A DNA stretch of 64,000 bases, taken from Ectobius pallidus (taxonomy: Eukaryota; Arthropoda; Insecta; Blattodea; Ectobiidae). Location of the stretch: positions 16,201,629 through 16,265,628 of the forward strand of contig CAXKWD010000006.1 of assembly GCA_964059195.1 (NCBI GenBank). Direction: 5' to 3'. Below are positions 40,405 to 53,241 of the stretch, piece after piece (position 1 is the stretch's first letter; every line of letters begins with the position of its first letter). The notes under the pieces were generated by a model, which searched no databases, was not told the origin of the DNA, and saw nothing but the letters and a program-made list of their open reading frames with translations. The position numbers were made by a program, and so were the translations under genes.

Positions 40405-41046
40405 TAGAGACCGGATTTTAAAGGGAATTCCTTTTTTTATATTTCATCACAAAACGTGATAAAATTGAACAGGACATTAATGAGTGAGTTTCAACTGCAA
40501 ATGACCTGGTTTTAACGTCCCTTTTTTCCCTTTTTTAGACTCATTTCCATTTTTTTAGGAACTTTCCCTTTCCAGTACCTATTTTGCTAATTTATTTTGA
40601 AAAATTCGTAAATTACCCAGTATTTGGTAATATGAAAACATTAAAAATTGTTTTCACTGATTCACCATTGAAAAAATAATTCCTCACGGCAGAATAGAGC
40701 GTTACAGGGAAATCACAGGCTTGCCATTGCCTAAGTTTCCCATTATAACAAGGTGGGGAAAATGGATTTCGTGTGCTATTTTCCTCTGTGAGAATTTTAA
40801 CAAGATCAAAACATTTCTTCCGTCATTAGATGTTACAGAATCAGCAGCTGTAGAGCAAGCAAAGGCTTTACATAAAACAAACATGTATCTCTCTGTTGAA
40901 TTTTTACACTCTCTTACTTTTATATCCCTTTTTTCGCACCTTTTTTGGCAATAATTTTCCCTTTTACCCCACCTTTTTTTGGCAATAATTTTCCCTTTTT
41001 TCGTCCTTTTTCGGGTGAAAATTTTCCCTTCAAAATCCGGTCTCTA
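40405..41046. mobile_element. hAT element with 8-bp target duplication and transposase trace
   Basis: TIRs TAGAGACCGGATTTT / AAAATCCGGTCTCTA, with GTAATAAT duplicated on both sides (40397-40404, 41047-41054). The interior near 40721-40890 on the plus strand reads LPKFPIITRWGKWISCAIFL and CENFNKIK, matching the 'TRWGTWLxAA...NF' segment of hAT transposases, so this is an internally deleted copy. The T-rich right side carries a duplicated 'CCTTTTTTTGGCAATAATTTTCCC' type unit. Confidence 0.8.
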
Positions 41047-41286
41047 GTAATAATACCATCAATACAAGCAACATGTGTTCAAAAACGAAATTAACTTAAC
41101 CAAGTAAATAAATGGTGCAAAAATATACTGCACAATCTTTCTCGCAAATACGTGTTAAAGACTAGCACAGAAAAAAGTAAATTATAGAGACAATTAAATT
41201 GTATTTATTACATTTTCATAAAACTAACAAGTATCTAGAGCGGAAAGCATCAGGGTCGATCTTTATGTTCAATGCTTCTACCGTGA

Positions 41287-41314
41287 AATAAATAATAATA
41301 ATAATAATAATAAC

Positions 41315-41344
<30 letters not shown>
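41287..41344. repeat. (AAT)n microsatellite
   Basis: AAT triplets with one AAC interruption. Confidence 0.9.
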
Positions 41345-41345
<1 letters not shown>

Positions 41346-41699
41346 TCAGGTAAACTGATGTAACAAAGTGCCAGTATGTTTTTGTTTAATCAGTTATGAC
41401 TTCAATTATGATATGCAGAATATGTTTTTTTTTTTTTTTTTAATTGATTTCCAAGTTAAGCTCCAGATTTATTCATTAAGCAGGGCTTACGGAAGAAGAA
41501 AGGTCTACCATCTCGGCCACCTGGGTCATTTTAACTGTCTAGTTGGATAAGCGCATGTAAATCAATAGTGTTTTTTGTCAAAGCTACCTGTATTTTAATT
41601 TCCAAGGCCTTATAAGATCACAGTAAAACAATAGGCTATGTTGTCAAGATAACTGATTTTCATCTTTTTTTAATAAATTCTTTCGAATACGTATATTAC

Positions 41700-42080
41700 C
41701 ATAAAATAGGCACTAAATTGAGCAATACTCCGATACAGGTCAACCGATTTTATCCATTATGAATAGACGTCTTTCCATGGACATTATAAATGTGTATACA
41801 AAGTTTCATAAAAATCCGGTAAAGCGTATTTGAGTTACCGCGTCTTTAAAATATACACTAAATTGGGTATTACTCCGGTACCGGTGAACCGATTTGGTTC
41901 AATATCAATAGGGTTCTTTCCATTGACATTATAAATGTGTTTTCCAAGTTTCATGAAAATCCGAAAAAGCGTATTTGAGTTATGGCGCGTACAGACACAC
42001 GGACGGACAGACAGACAGACGGACAGACATTTTTCGTCCCCACACACAATCTCATAAAGTACCGTACTGGCACTTAATAA
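41700..42080 (+). repeat. Dispersed CAGACAGACGGAC repeat (copy 2, internally duplicated)
   Basis: Two consecutive related units (about 41705-41845 and 41850-42075) each with ACTAAATTG, ACATTATAAATGTGT, AAGTTTCAT.AAAATCCG and AAAGCGTATTTGAGTTA. Only the second keeps the CAGACAGACAGACGG tract and the TACTGGCACTTAATAA end shared with 34345-34555. Confidence 0.75.
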
Positions 42081-42179
42081 CTTGGGGTTTGCATGGTTTT
42101 CTCAATCTCAAAGGCCAAAATGCAGGATACATTGAGATATAGCCGAACAATAGAAGCAAATGCTGCACGAATAAGTTAT

Positions 42180-42275
42180 TACAAGAGTTTACTGGTAAAT
42201 TTCGGTGGCCACGAAATTTGATTTGAACCCAGGACCTCTTCCCTATTACCTTAAACCACCTCGCTCTAATTGATT
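42180..42275 (-). repeat. tRNA-derived SINE-like repeat
   Basis: On the minus strand AGAGCGAGGTGGTT (A-box-like) is followed by GGTCCTGGGTTCAAATC (B box). It does not make a complete tRNA. Confidence 0.4.
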
Positions 42276-42724
42276 TTGGTGTGTTCATTACGACTGTGGT
42301 AAACTAACTCCATTTTCACAGCAATATTTAGATTATAGTGTTCGTTACTATGGGCAACAAAACATTATTCATATTTTGATCAAAAAGTTTGTTCTGAAAT
42401 TCGCATTCAAGTCATGTTGTTTCGTTTTTATCTTGATACCTATTAATTTTATAAAGAAATGTGTTAGACAAAAAATGCCTTTTAATTTTCTCTACAACTT
42501 GACTGTACTAAGTTTCCATGCATCGCCCAATGTAATGGAAATAGCCTAGATAAATTAAAAATGAATACGGGTAAGGTACCCTCTAAGTAATTTATTCAGA
42601 AAAACGGAAATAGACATTTTGTTAGCCATAAATAAGAGTTTCCAATTTTAAATTTTTATTAGAATCGTTAGAGTCAATTTCTCATAAATCAAAATTTTTC
42701 AAAAAACTGTCATGAAAAGTCCCC

Positions 42725-42733
42725 TTATTATTG

Positions 42734-42771
<38 letters not shown>

Positions 42772-42790
42772 TTTTTTTTTTTTTTTTTTG
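42725..42790. repeat. (ATT)n followed by poly(T)
   Basis: ATT triplets then about 20 T; on the minus strand this is a poly(A)-(AAT)n tail, fitting the 3' end of the non-LTR fragment just to the right. Confidence 0.8.
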
Positions 42791-43300
42791 ATACTCCAAT
42801 ACATGTGACCCTATTTTACCTTGAAGGTATGTTAGGGTTTTAAATATAACAAATTAACAAAATTAATATTTACAAACTATCTTACAAGTAGTAATTAAAA
42901 ACGGGAATGAACATAATTTACGAAACGTACAAAATCTTGTTTGCAACACTCTTTTCTAAAAACTGTCAGTGGTGCTGAAAGTGTAGTGTCACAATAGTTT
43001 AGTTTACACCTTAATTGAAAACGTTGTCTTTCAAATCTGGGACATTCCAGTAAAAGATGTTTCACTGTTTGTTCAATTTCTCCACATGGGCAAGTATAGT
43101 CACATTCTATTTTTATTTTAAATCTTCGGAAATAGCTACCAAATTTACCATGTCCTGATATAAACTGAGTTAATATAAAATTTGGTACAAAAAATTTTGA
43201 CTGTAGTCTATGATATATTGTTGGAAAATTAAGTTCTCTTGTAACAGCTCCTTTATTTTAGTTATAAACTCAATTTCTGGGCGGTTCGATAACATTCCGA
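42790..43300 (-). pseudogene. Non-LTR retrotransposon 3' end (jockey/R1-like C-terminus) with poly(A) tail
   Basis: On the minus strand, 43,200 to a stop at 42895-42897 encodes LTQFISGHGKFGSYFRRFKI, then ECDYTCPCGEIEQTVKHLLL and ECPRFERQRFQL, the Cys-Cys-His-Cys tail typical of jockey/R1-type ORF2. It ends shortly before the poly(A)/(AAT)n tract on that strand, as expected for the 3' end of a retroposed copy. Only the last 100 or so codons survive. Confidence 0.75.
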
Positions 43301-44610
43301 AATAGTCCTTAGTTAAAAAAAATAAAGTAAATACAGTGAACCGTTTACCCGCTGTGCTTGTCCACAGACAGACGGACAGAAGTCATTCCAAAAACAATTT
43401 TTTCGGTTTCTAGGCATCGTGAAACATGCTTTCCCGGTGTTATCTCGAATTAGATTTTTTGTCATGATCACAATACTTTCTGTATACTACGTATATGCGA
43501 GAAAGTAAAATCGACAGAAGTGATATTCGGCTAGATAATTCCATATGAAGAAAAATAACTCAATTCTTAGATTTTCTTTAAAAGCAAAGAATATAATACA
43601 ACAAAGGCCGGTTTAATGAAAATCACTAATTGTAGTTCAGTTTAACACTAGAACTCCAGAAAGAGGTTAATTTGACCCGCAGTAATAAATTCAGTAAACA
43701 TTATGATCCCTTGCTAAAATTCTGTAGGGGATATTTGCCCTAAGCGGGAATCGAATGATGATTACGATATCAGCGTTCGAAGCTGCACAGCAGGGTTTAA
43801 TTATCCTTCAGGGCCATAATGAATCCTCTACAGAATCCAATACAAACATCTTCAGTGGCTGACTTCATCGATCACCACTTGCTATGTTTGGTGTGTGTAC
43901 TACTAACTGAGTACTGTAGGTAATCTGTCCTTTAACATTACCTAATCGAATTTCTTTTCTCCTCTAAATGAATTATGAGATTTTGAACGAAACCGGACAC
44001 CGCCTTGGGAAGTCGTGGCAGGTGAAGTCGAACGAAACTATACAGACAAGTTTCAAACTTTTCTCCCACAAAGCATTATCCTGTTTTGAAAAAGAAAAAG
44101 GAAAGTTTCCTCAACAGGAAGATGGGAATCAGCAGGAATTCAAGTTAGATTTACAGCCTGTTGGTGGACGAGGGTCACCGACATTGTAGGAGAGTGCACC
44201 AAAATCTTTTCTTTGTTAGAAAAGAAGCTCAAGTTTTCCTGTAAGTGAAGTGAGCAAGTCACATACAGAGACTTGCTCTGGCAATCCAAGTCCCCTTGTT
44301 GTAACTTACCTCTCTATATGTTATTGATATGGAAGTCTAAGCTCATTTAACTTGTTTCAATGTTGCATTAGAAGGTATATTTACTTCTTCCCTATCTAAA
44401 ATCATGGCTAGTGCATAACCCATAAACTGATTACAGCGAGATTAGTACATTATACAAAGAGTATTTTTAAAATTTGTTAATTATTCATAAACCTCATGCT
44501 CCATTACAAAGTAATACTACATGATATGACATTTTCTTTTACAACATTTAGTCACAGTTTTGTGAATTTGGGCAATAATTTGTTACAATGCCAAATTAAC
44601 TTTTATATAT
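43300..44610. other. No gene recognised
   Basis: A short CAGACAGACGGACAG tract (about 43,367-43,382) resembles the dispersed repeat above. A 73-codon frame at 43968-44189 has no recognisable features. Confidence 0.4.
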
Positions 44611-44616
44611 AACTAA

Positions 44617-45827
44617 TCTCTCTATATATAAAAGGCTTTGTCCTGACTGACTGACTGACTGAATGAATGACTGACTGAATGACAGGAATCAACGTACAGC
44701 CTAAACTATAACAGGTAGAGACTTGGAATTTTGACAGTACCTTCGCTTCATAATGTAGGTGCTCACTAAGAAAGGATTTTGAAAAATTCTGATTCTAAAT
44801 GCCAAAAATTAAATGTTTTTGAAAATACTTAATCCCTTTTTACATAGAATTATCAAAACAAATTCACAGAACGTATTGTTACCTGTGGTATCAGGTGGGC
44901 TTGGATTAAATTAAATGGATGTTTGACAAATTAGAGAAGGTATCATTATAATTCATATCTAATATATAAAGTCGAATGTGTGTTTGTGGATATGTGGGTA
45001 TGTATGTATGTATGTATGTATGTTCCTTATACAAATCTACATTTCTTTACCAATTTACACGGAATTTTGCACACATACCCAGTTAAGCCCGGGAAGTATA
45101 GCGGTCAACATTAAAATTCAAACAAAATACTCCTTCCCTTGAAAATTATATAATTTCTGAGAATTTTATACTGAAAAAAAAAGAAATTCTGTTTAGTTCA
45201 CATGACAACAGTGAATTGTTTACTGTGATTACATAGGGCCTTGGCAACTATATAGCCTAATGCTGGACTTTAACGAATTATGATTCCATCGATGTAATAT
45301 ATTGGCGAAAATAATTACTGAAAATGAAATCCACGAAAATAAAGCACAGTGTGATGTAGTCACATAACTTTCTCTACCCTCGACATAAGAAATATTTACT
45401 CACTTCACATTTTGATGTAGAATAAGAGGTCGTATTGCAGGGGCAACTTAAGCGTGTGAGTATGCTATATCAGAAGTCTGTAAATAATCCTTTCCGCTGA
45501 TACGTTATCCATACCAGTAGGCTTTGTATTAGTTGAGAAATAGGGTTGTTTATCATAGGCCCTAAGCATGGGATGGAACATTTTCAGTCCTATGCTCGCA
45601 GTATATTATGTCCCGGGTTTTAGGAGAGATTCGACATCCTCTATGAGCCATAAAAAGCTATTTCTAGCGTTTTCTGATGGAATAGTTTCAGTGTGATAAA
45701 TATTTTTCTTCATTTCAAGTTCTACATACATATTATATAAGGACCTAGAGTTTCAAAATCGAAAGTCCTCCATAAGTTAATTTCAAATTTAAAAATACGC
45801 CGGGCGACGCCGGGCATTTTCAGCTAG
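44617..45827 (+). mobile_element. Helitron-like element (chimeric, copy 1)
   Basis: Starts TCTCTCTATATATAAAAGG, typical of insect Helitron 5' ends (TC...). Ends with a GC hairpin (GCCGGGCGACGCCGGGC) and CAGCTAG, immediately followed by T, the canonical Helitron 3' terminus (CTRR). The first 342 bp (to 44958) recur at 45828-46158. No Rep/helicase gene. Contains (CTGA)n near 44,640 and (TATG)n near 44,995-45,022. Confidence 0.7.
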
Positions 45828-46693
45828 TCTCTATATATATATAAAAGGCTTTGTCCTGACTGACTGACTGAATGACTGAATGACAGGAATCAACGTACAG
45901 CCTAAACTATAACAGGTAGAGACTTGGAACTTTGACAGTACCTTCGTTTCATAATGTAGGTGCTCACTAAGAAAGGATTTTGAAAAATTCTGATTTTAAC
46001 TGCCAAAAATTAAATTTTTTGAAAATACTTAACCCCTTTTTACACAGAATTATCCAAACAAATTCACAGAACTTATTGTTGCCAGTTGTATCAGGTGGGT
46101 TTGGATTAAATGAAATGGATGTTTGACAAATTAGAGAAGGTATCATTATAATTCATATTATCTGTATTAATAAAAGGAATTGTCCTCGATGTCCAGCGAA
46201 ATCTACTGAACGCAGAGATCTGAAATTTTAAACATAGGTGGGCTGAAGGGTCGGAAAATGCACCTCCAAGCCGGAATTTTAATTTTAGTTTTCGTTCGTG
46301 AGTTATGAGTGAAAAACGGGCAAAAAACGTGCATTTTGTGCGTTTTCAAAACATAAGTTTTCAGTTATACGAGTACATTTCAATGTCAAATCAATTACAG
46401 TTGGCTTTGGCTATTTTTGTCATACCTTGAAAATAAAACTATCGCGATCGCTTGAATGTTGTAAGCCCTAAATATGGTCAAACGTTGTTTTATTTGGACG
46501 AATCTCACTATACAGAGGTTTTCTGGGCCAAGAAACTCGAATCTGAGGTCGCTTTTACCAGGCGATGCTATCTAATCGTGGTATGTAGTCCACGTGATTT
46601 AGGTGTTTAATAAATATAATGATTTAATTATTATGCTCTTAATTTTTAATTTTTGAAATAATTATCGCGGGCGAAGCCGCGGGCACATGCTAG
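45828..46693 (+). mobile_element. Helitron-like element (chimeric, copy 2), head-to-tail with copy 1
   Basis: Begins TCTCTATATATATATAAAAGG directly after the CTAG of copy 1. It shares about 331 bp with copy 1 to 46158, then changes to a different body starting TCTGTATTAATAAAAGG at 46161. Ends GCGGGCGAAGCCGC (hairpin, 46667-46680) and CTAG at 46690-46693. Non-autonomous. Confidence 0.7.
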
Positions 46694-47110
46694 TATAGAT
46701 ATATACAATCATCCAGGTCTCTGATATATATAAGTTTGTTGAAATCTATATTTTTAATGAATTCCACGAATGCTTTTAAGTGTTTCTCTATGAGGTCACT
46801 ATTATTCGTAGGCCATGATCCTCTTTCTTTTGTTACTTGATGCTTCAGGATATTTCTTTGGCTAGATAACAATCGGCACTCATAGATTAAGTGTTCCGAT
46901 GTTTGCTGAGCTCAGTTGATGGGACACATTGGATCGTCTATGATTCTAAATCTGTACAGATATGATTTATTTATCCCATGGCCGGTAACAACTGCCGTGA
47001 ACTCCTGTGTGATCGGGATTGTCTTCTTCTGTCTCATCTCTACTCTAGGGAAGAATGATCTGCATACCCGTCCCTTTTCAGGTTCCTGCCATTTTTTCTG
47101 CTAATATATG
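46694..47110 (-). pseudogene. Non-LTR retrotransposon C-terminal fragment
   Basis: Minus strand from about 47,090: PEKGRVCRSFFPRVEMRQ, TAVVTGHGINKSYLYRF, DDPMCPIN, a TGA, then QTSEHLIYECRLLSSQRNIL and GSWPTNNSDLIEKHLKAF. This is the zinc-knuckle C-terminus of an R1/jockey-type ORF2, with the second cysteine of CPxC changed and a nonsense codon at about 46,915. It abuts the Helitron 3' end. Confidence 0.7.
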
Positions 47111-48060
47111 AAACGAGCATATATTAATATGCTATACCTGATCCAAGATGTGTACGGAGAAAAGGTAAACAACAGACTTGCCTTCACTAACTGCGTCCAG
47201 TCATTTCATTGATTAATCGCTCCAACGCATACTTCACGATAGCGCGATAAGCTCAGTCAGATGTTTACTTCCATTCCACACGTTAAGTGAGTTGCTTGCT
47301 TTCGTATTTATATCACACGTGTTTTACAACATATATCTAGCAAACAAGATTTCATTTGTTTTTATCGTTGCCTTGGCAAATTTGTTGATTCTGATGAAAA
47401 ACAAGTGAAATCAGTTACTAAATGAAGACTACATGATGTTAATACACAATATACAGCTTATATATAAAGATATAAGCCTTAAATGTAGAGAAAGTGCGAT
47501 ATCTAAAGTTAAAATTGTTATAACTTTTGAACATTTGAAGACAGAATAACAAATGTCTACCGGTACTCATTTTAAAGTGAATGTATTTCCATACAACTTC
47601 TTTTACTAAAACATTGCTGTATACCTAAGGGCTGAAGCGATAGAAGGCATAGTTTGTCGAAAAGCGCGAGGCGAAAGTTTTTTTTTCCTAAAATTTGTTA
47701 TTTTTGCTGGCGGATATCTCGAAAACTAATGGAAATAGAAAGAAAAGTGCGGGTTCTAACTGGTAGGAAATTTTATCACCTTGAACTTTGTATATTAGCA
47801 ACGTTTCCTCGACGATGCACCAATTTTTAGATATATGCAAAAAACCTAAAAATGGGACTTTCTTCGGGGCCCCTGCCCCCTTCTCACCCCCCAACTTCTG
47901 GGACTATTTCTTATATTATTCATTCGTTGCCTGGACTATTGTTCAAACACATTAATTTATATCTTATTATAGAATAATACTGTTGAGCTTCAGGTCTTAC
48001 AAATCTCTTCAGATCTTGAAGGTCATTATACTTCTCCTTCGAAATAGGAAGACCTTAGAT
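47110..48060. other. No gene recognised
   Basis: Spacer. Around 47,620-47,920 the sequence has the look of an interspersed repeat (GGATATCTCGAAAACTAATGG), but no second copy is present here. Confidence 0.4.
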
Positions 48061-48064
48061 TTAT

Positions 48065-48634
48065 TCAGAGAATAATGACTTTTCTGCCCTTGAAAGATTT
48101 TATGTGATTAATAATACTAGTCATGATTTCAGTAGCCATTTTCTTTGGACGCGTGTTGTGCTTACCTCTACAATTTTTAGGCGACATCCCACTTATTTTC
48201 AGTGATTCCTGTATTGTCTCAATTCGTCTTCTTGTAACACCATGAATGGACACAAAAGCCATCAAACACACAGGAATTTCTTCAGTTGCATCACCATTTT
48301 TATACGAACTTTATACTGGAAAGGAGAGCCACGAAAATTTCCTTCATCTTCACACTTTCGAGGGCGTCTTTTTTTTAACGGGCAAAATAGTTATTAAACT
48401 TGTGACGTAAGAACTTTGTTCATCCCATGATTGTAATGGATTATAATTCTTAATTAATCCATTTCTTTCATCTGCACTAATCACATTGGCACATTTAAAA
48501 CGTTTGTACCTGCAATTTTCACCTGGTTCGTGGCTTTTCACTCATAACTTCTTGTTGACATCTTCAATTCTCCCGAAGGATTTCCTTTTTCTTGTTTGAG
48601 TTGTTGTTTTGCCATCTGACTCCGAAGGACTCAT
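48065..48634 (-). pseudogene. Broken transposon-associated protein (YKRFKC...HGVTRRRIETI family)
   Basis: On the minus strand an ATG at about 48,634 opens MSPSESDGKTTTQTRKRK, a TGA follows after about 30 codons at about 48,543, then the same frame gives GENCRYKRFKC, NYNPLQSWDEQSSYV and TILPVKKKTPSK to a stop at 48350. A further frame gives EIPVCLMAFVSIHGVTRRRI, QESLKISGMSPKNCRGKHNT and INHIKSFKGRK to 48065. I remember this order (Cys cluster, 'WDxQ.xYL..LI', 'K.FLS.HGI...R...I', 'RG.H..RP', 'H..SF') from multi-copy insect proteins that look transposon-derived, but cannot name the family. One nonsense codon and one frame change make this copy inactive. Confidence 0.5.
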
Positions 48635-48639
48635 TTTAA

Positions 48640-50840
48640 ACACTGAAATAGCCTGATATTCTGTTATGCATTTATAGTATTATCAACAATGATAGTATTA
48701 TCAACATAGGACATTGTTGGCAATTCATTGTTGCAGGTGTGCACATCGTGCTAAAATGCCACCAAGGATCAGGTCAATGGAAAAGTCCTAATGCATCGGA
48801 TATACCGTACAGCTCTAGAATCTTAGGAATAACGATCTTGAGACTTTGAGAGTATCAGCTGAAAACTGCCCTGTATTTAAAATAAAATGAAATCAGTTCG
48901 TGTTAATTTTAATATCATACTAAAATGAATTCAATTGTTGTTGTCAAATTCGTTGGTTTCAAGAAAACGACCAAAAGGTAGCTTCGATTTCAAGAACGCC
49001 GAAAGCTGCCATCCGTCGTAGAAGACCAGAATCACAATAACCATCGGCCAGGAGATACGAAGGACAGTGTGAATGTCTGTTTGAGTGAATCTAAAATATC
49101 AAAATTTAAACATTTAGACTAATTATGGTCGAACAAAAACAGTCGTATGCAACTTACCTATATTTCTTGGGCGCTCGGCTCCCTAGTCCTCATTCGGTAG
49201 GTTTCGTTCAACTTCGTAGGTAGAGCTGACAACACTGAAACACGAAGTACGATATACACCCTGACAACTAGTGGCTTCAAAACTAAGCTTGCATTCTGTC
49301 TCAGGATCCGTATTTATTTATTGACATTATCTTTTCTGAAACATGGACAAAATACAATTTTGCGATTTGCTGTTTTCACAAACACGTCATTGTACATTCA
49401 ACACTACTCCCCACGTCTTTCAGAATTCCTTATGTGCTCATTTCTGACACTCCCGTGAACTCTGATGTCAATTTCATGGACTGAAAGTTGAACGAACTTT
49501 TCATAACACGTATTAAATATGTTTAAAGTTAGGCCTATAGTTTTCTCCATTTTTAGATACCTTACCTCTCTTACGTTTTACAACACGAAATGGTGTAGCA
49601 TATTCTGCTAAGACTCTTCTTTATGTTTAAAACTAGTCACTCAGTATTGAGTCTATATTATATAATATTGTATTCCCTGAGGAAAATGACTCATTTGATA
49701 ACCAACCCTTATGACGTGTAATTAATTGTTACGCAAAACCGTCAACACGTTCTATTATTGCATAACTGCATTAAAATCGTTTTATATTGTCACTACATAA
49801 AATAGCGAGGATGATTCATCGTAAGTAATTATCCAATTTATTGTTTGTCCACATACCTCACACTTACGCTGTTGATGTGCGCTTACTATACGCGCGATTC
49901 TGCTGAAATGTGGTTTCTTTGGTTGACAATACTGCAGAAAGACTGGCGGCCTAGCTATGTTTTCTTCCCCCCAACCCTCGCTTCCCCGTAAAACCAGCGC
50001 CCAAGAAATCGCGCGCGGCTAGTAATTAAGATACTCGTATGAAAATTATGCTAATATCTTAATAAATGCCCTTATAGGCTTGTTGCATAATGCACTAATG
50101 TGATCTATGTTCCCTCATGGCAAATTTGCAGCCTAGCAAAGAACTTAATGTGCACAGTAATGAAGCACTTTGTATGATACTATCGGGACTGAATCGAATG
50201 AATATTCCGCAACTCAATTAGCTAATGTGTTTGAATATGTATCTCTTTCCCTATCGTTCGTGCCTGGTAAAAACTTGATTCGTTAACTACGTTAGTAAAG
50301 TGTGATAGGTTTGTTGAAATTCTGTCAGGATTGAACTTCTCTTAATTATTCTTCCCGTTCTTCCTGCACACAATCCTAAGTTTATGATATCGCTTGCCTT
50401 TTAATCTTAATATAATGTAACGTGAAGGCTATCCTGATTTAAATTGAAGTAACCCAATCACCGCACACATAACTGTAAATTAAAAGGGATGGACTGGAAA
50501 TGATAGCCAACTGTGAGTTAGACATCCACAGGCTATCTGTGACGGCCGGTTAAATGGGCTAATCACACACGTGTTTCTACTGTTTCCAGTTGTTGTAAAA
50601 TCAACTGGTACATTATTACCATTTACTGATACCCAGAATATCGATATTTTCCTCTCTAATAATTTACCCAATTCATCGCAATTATTCCCTCATAAATGTG
50701 ACTTTATCGTTCCATAATTTACACCATAAGTAAGATCGATTTCCTAATGGTGGTCACGTCGATAGAAGGGACAGTGATACATCGAAGAGAGCCACAATAA
50801 CTATACAGAGAATTAATTCCTGGTCCTCATTCAGAACTGT
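48640..50840. other. No gene recognised
   Basis: AT-rich spacer with short frames. Both 49,165 and 49,998 show a GCGCCCAAGAAAT-type sequence in opposite orientation, possibly ends of a repeat, but I could not extend it. Confidence 0.35.
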
Positions 50841-50899
50841 TACGTAATATACTCATTCTCATCTTAGTATATTTTTTGTGTCTGGGCCTTTCTTACTCC

Positions 50900-52500
50900 C
50901 CTTTCATGTTTATCTGCAGTTGTACTTATCTTCTCGTTCATTTTAGTATTAAAATTTACCCTTTTATATAATATAGCTTTCATGTTTTCTATAAAAGTTT
51001 CCATACGATCCCAATTTAACTCATAACATATCCCTGTTTATTGAACCGATTTTTTAAAAGATTTATAGACAAAAATACAGTACCCCTCTTTTATTACTTA
51101 AATATTTATCTATCGTTTGTTATAAATAACCTACACACATTATCAAGTATATTCCTTCCCTTTCTAGCCCCGCTTTGTAGAGGTGTAATTGTTCTATATT
51201 TATCTAGCCATGACGTCAACCTATTAACCAAAATCCCGGTATAATATATTTTATTTATGCTGGGCAGTAATGAAATTCCCCTTTAATTCTCCGGCTCGAG
51301 TTTATTACCTCTTCGTTTATATATCTGAATTAACACTGCATTCTTCCACTCGTCCGGACAAATGTTAGTTTCTCTTAACTTAATATATTACTTTTAGCCA
51401 TACTTTGTTTAAACATTTTTTCCAACATTGAATTGTATACGGTCGATTCCTGTCGCTTTTTTCAGTTTAAATTTTGAAACTATTTCCAACGCTTGCTCAA
51501 CTGATAACTCACCAAATAACTTGGACAGGTGTGACGTGGATGTTCCACTTCATAAATACAGTAGTGACGTACGCCTTTCTCCTTTATGTCATTGTACATT
51601 AACCTGTATCTAAGTTTATTTCTGAAATAGTTCCGTATTCCTGACATAATTAATTCACAAATAATTTATTTTGTCAACTTCAATTTCGTGATATCTTCTT
51701 TTTTCTTTTCTGAAAGTATTTTTGTGTAGAATTCTCATGCTTATAAAATATTCCGTGCTGACTAGACCATTGATTTTTGCATCTTATTGTCGCCTTCAGT
51801 TACTACTCTAACATGCAAGTAAGATTATTACTATATGCATGATTATTACTATATTATTACTTCACCATACTCCTTCCTGCTCTTTCAGTCGAAGCATGTA
51901 AAAGCTCCGAAGTTCGATCATATCGCCATTGCTATGGTACCTGGCTAGGGGAGGTAGCTGCACCCTGATTGGCTCAGGTCACCTATCCCACTCCACGTGT
52001 TGTCTGTCTCTGTCCCTCCGGCATTATCCCTCCACTCAACTATTACAGTATTTTCTACCCCTGCCAACGTGGAGCATGATCTTTTCTCTCTGCCAAGCGG
52101 TAGCTTACTGATTTACGCGCAGCGAATTCGCGCATCTTGGTAACGAGACGTAACGAGAAGCTCGCTGACTGGGTTGGTCTTCAAGGCCAGAGACGTTGTG
52201 GGAGTAATCCTACTCTAATCCACTCTCTATATGCTCGTCATAATTGTTATTTCAAATTACTAGTGCAGTATCCTCACAAAACTTCAGGAACTTCTCACCT
52301 TCTTCTTTCCATACGCACAAAGTTATTATCTAGGCTCGTATCCCTAGTTCCAGTTCTTCAATTCCAATCACCCATTACAATAATTTCCATAGGCCCCAAG
52401 TTTTCCCTTAACTCTTCTATCTGTTTATCTATTGCTGTAAAAGAATTGGAGAATAGTATTTTGTCCCTATAAAGATGGTGATATATATACACCCGATTAA
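50900..52500 (-). pseudogene. Decayed non-LTR retrotransposon (endonuclease and RT fragments)
   Basis: On the minus strand, 52,480-52,290 encodes HHLYRDKILFSNSF, IEELRENLGPMEIIVMGDWN and RTGTRDTSLDNNF, the catalytic GDxN region of an apurinic-type endonuclease. Further down, 51,550-51,010 encodes ELSVEQALEIVSKFKLKKAT, ICPDEWKNAVLIQIYKRRGN, RGISLLPSINKIYYTGIL and LQSGARKGRNILDNV, the first RT motifs. Stops and frame changes are numerous. The segment 51,890-52,260 between the two is GC-richer and not recognisable, so it may be a separate insertion or the diverged linker. Confidence 0.65.
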
Positions 52501-53240
52501 TATTTTTATTTTATTATCTCCTCTTTAATTCCTAATCAAAGTATTTCCTTCAGCTTACATTTAATATCCATTCTTACCTGATTTAATTCCTCTGTCGTTA
52601 ATAACAAAATATTTCCCGGATTTCTTTGTATTCTAATAATTTTCTCCCTATTCCTCACTATTCCTATTCCTCACACCTAACATTTCCACATATTTCACTG
52701 CCCAACTCTATTACATAATTTGTTCTTAATAACACATTTAATTCCTTGTTTGGGATTTTCTTTAAAATCCCCTCTATATTCACCAGCAATCCTTATCCTC
52801 TGTCCTATTTATTACTTTCCTTATCCCACTTCCTTAGTGAATACCGAGGTTCCATTATTGGGATCTCATGCTATTCTAAATAAACTCAAGAGTTGTGGTC
52901 GCTTCCTGTTGCATCATCACCATATCAGTGGGGTGAGTTTTCATCATTGTAGCACGTGGCTTACGATCTTTTACTTCACACTGGAAATCAGTTCGCCGTT
53001 GATGGATTCTTGGAGTGGATGTACTTATATTTCAATGATACACGTGGATACTTCATGTATAGGAGCATTTATTACTTTTGCATCCATACATGACATAGTC
53101 GGAAGACAGAGTGTGACAAGAGACAAAACCGGAAATGAAAACATCTTGCACAGAGACATAAAACAAAACACAGTAGTCCCTGTTGCCAACATAACAAAAT
53201 TGAACTTGACACAACCTAAGATAATAGAACATGTATTTAA
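52500..53240. other. No gene recognised
   Basis: A plus-strand frame of 175 codons (52720-53247) is pyrimidine-driven low complexity without a domain. Confidence 0.4.
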
Positions 53241-53241
53241 A

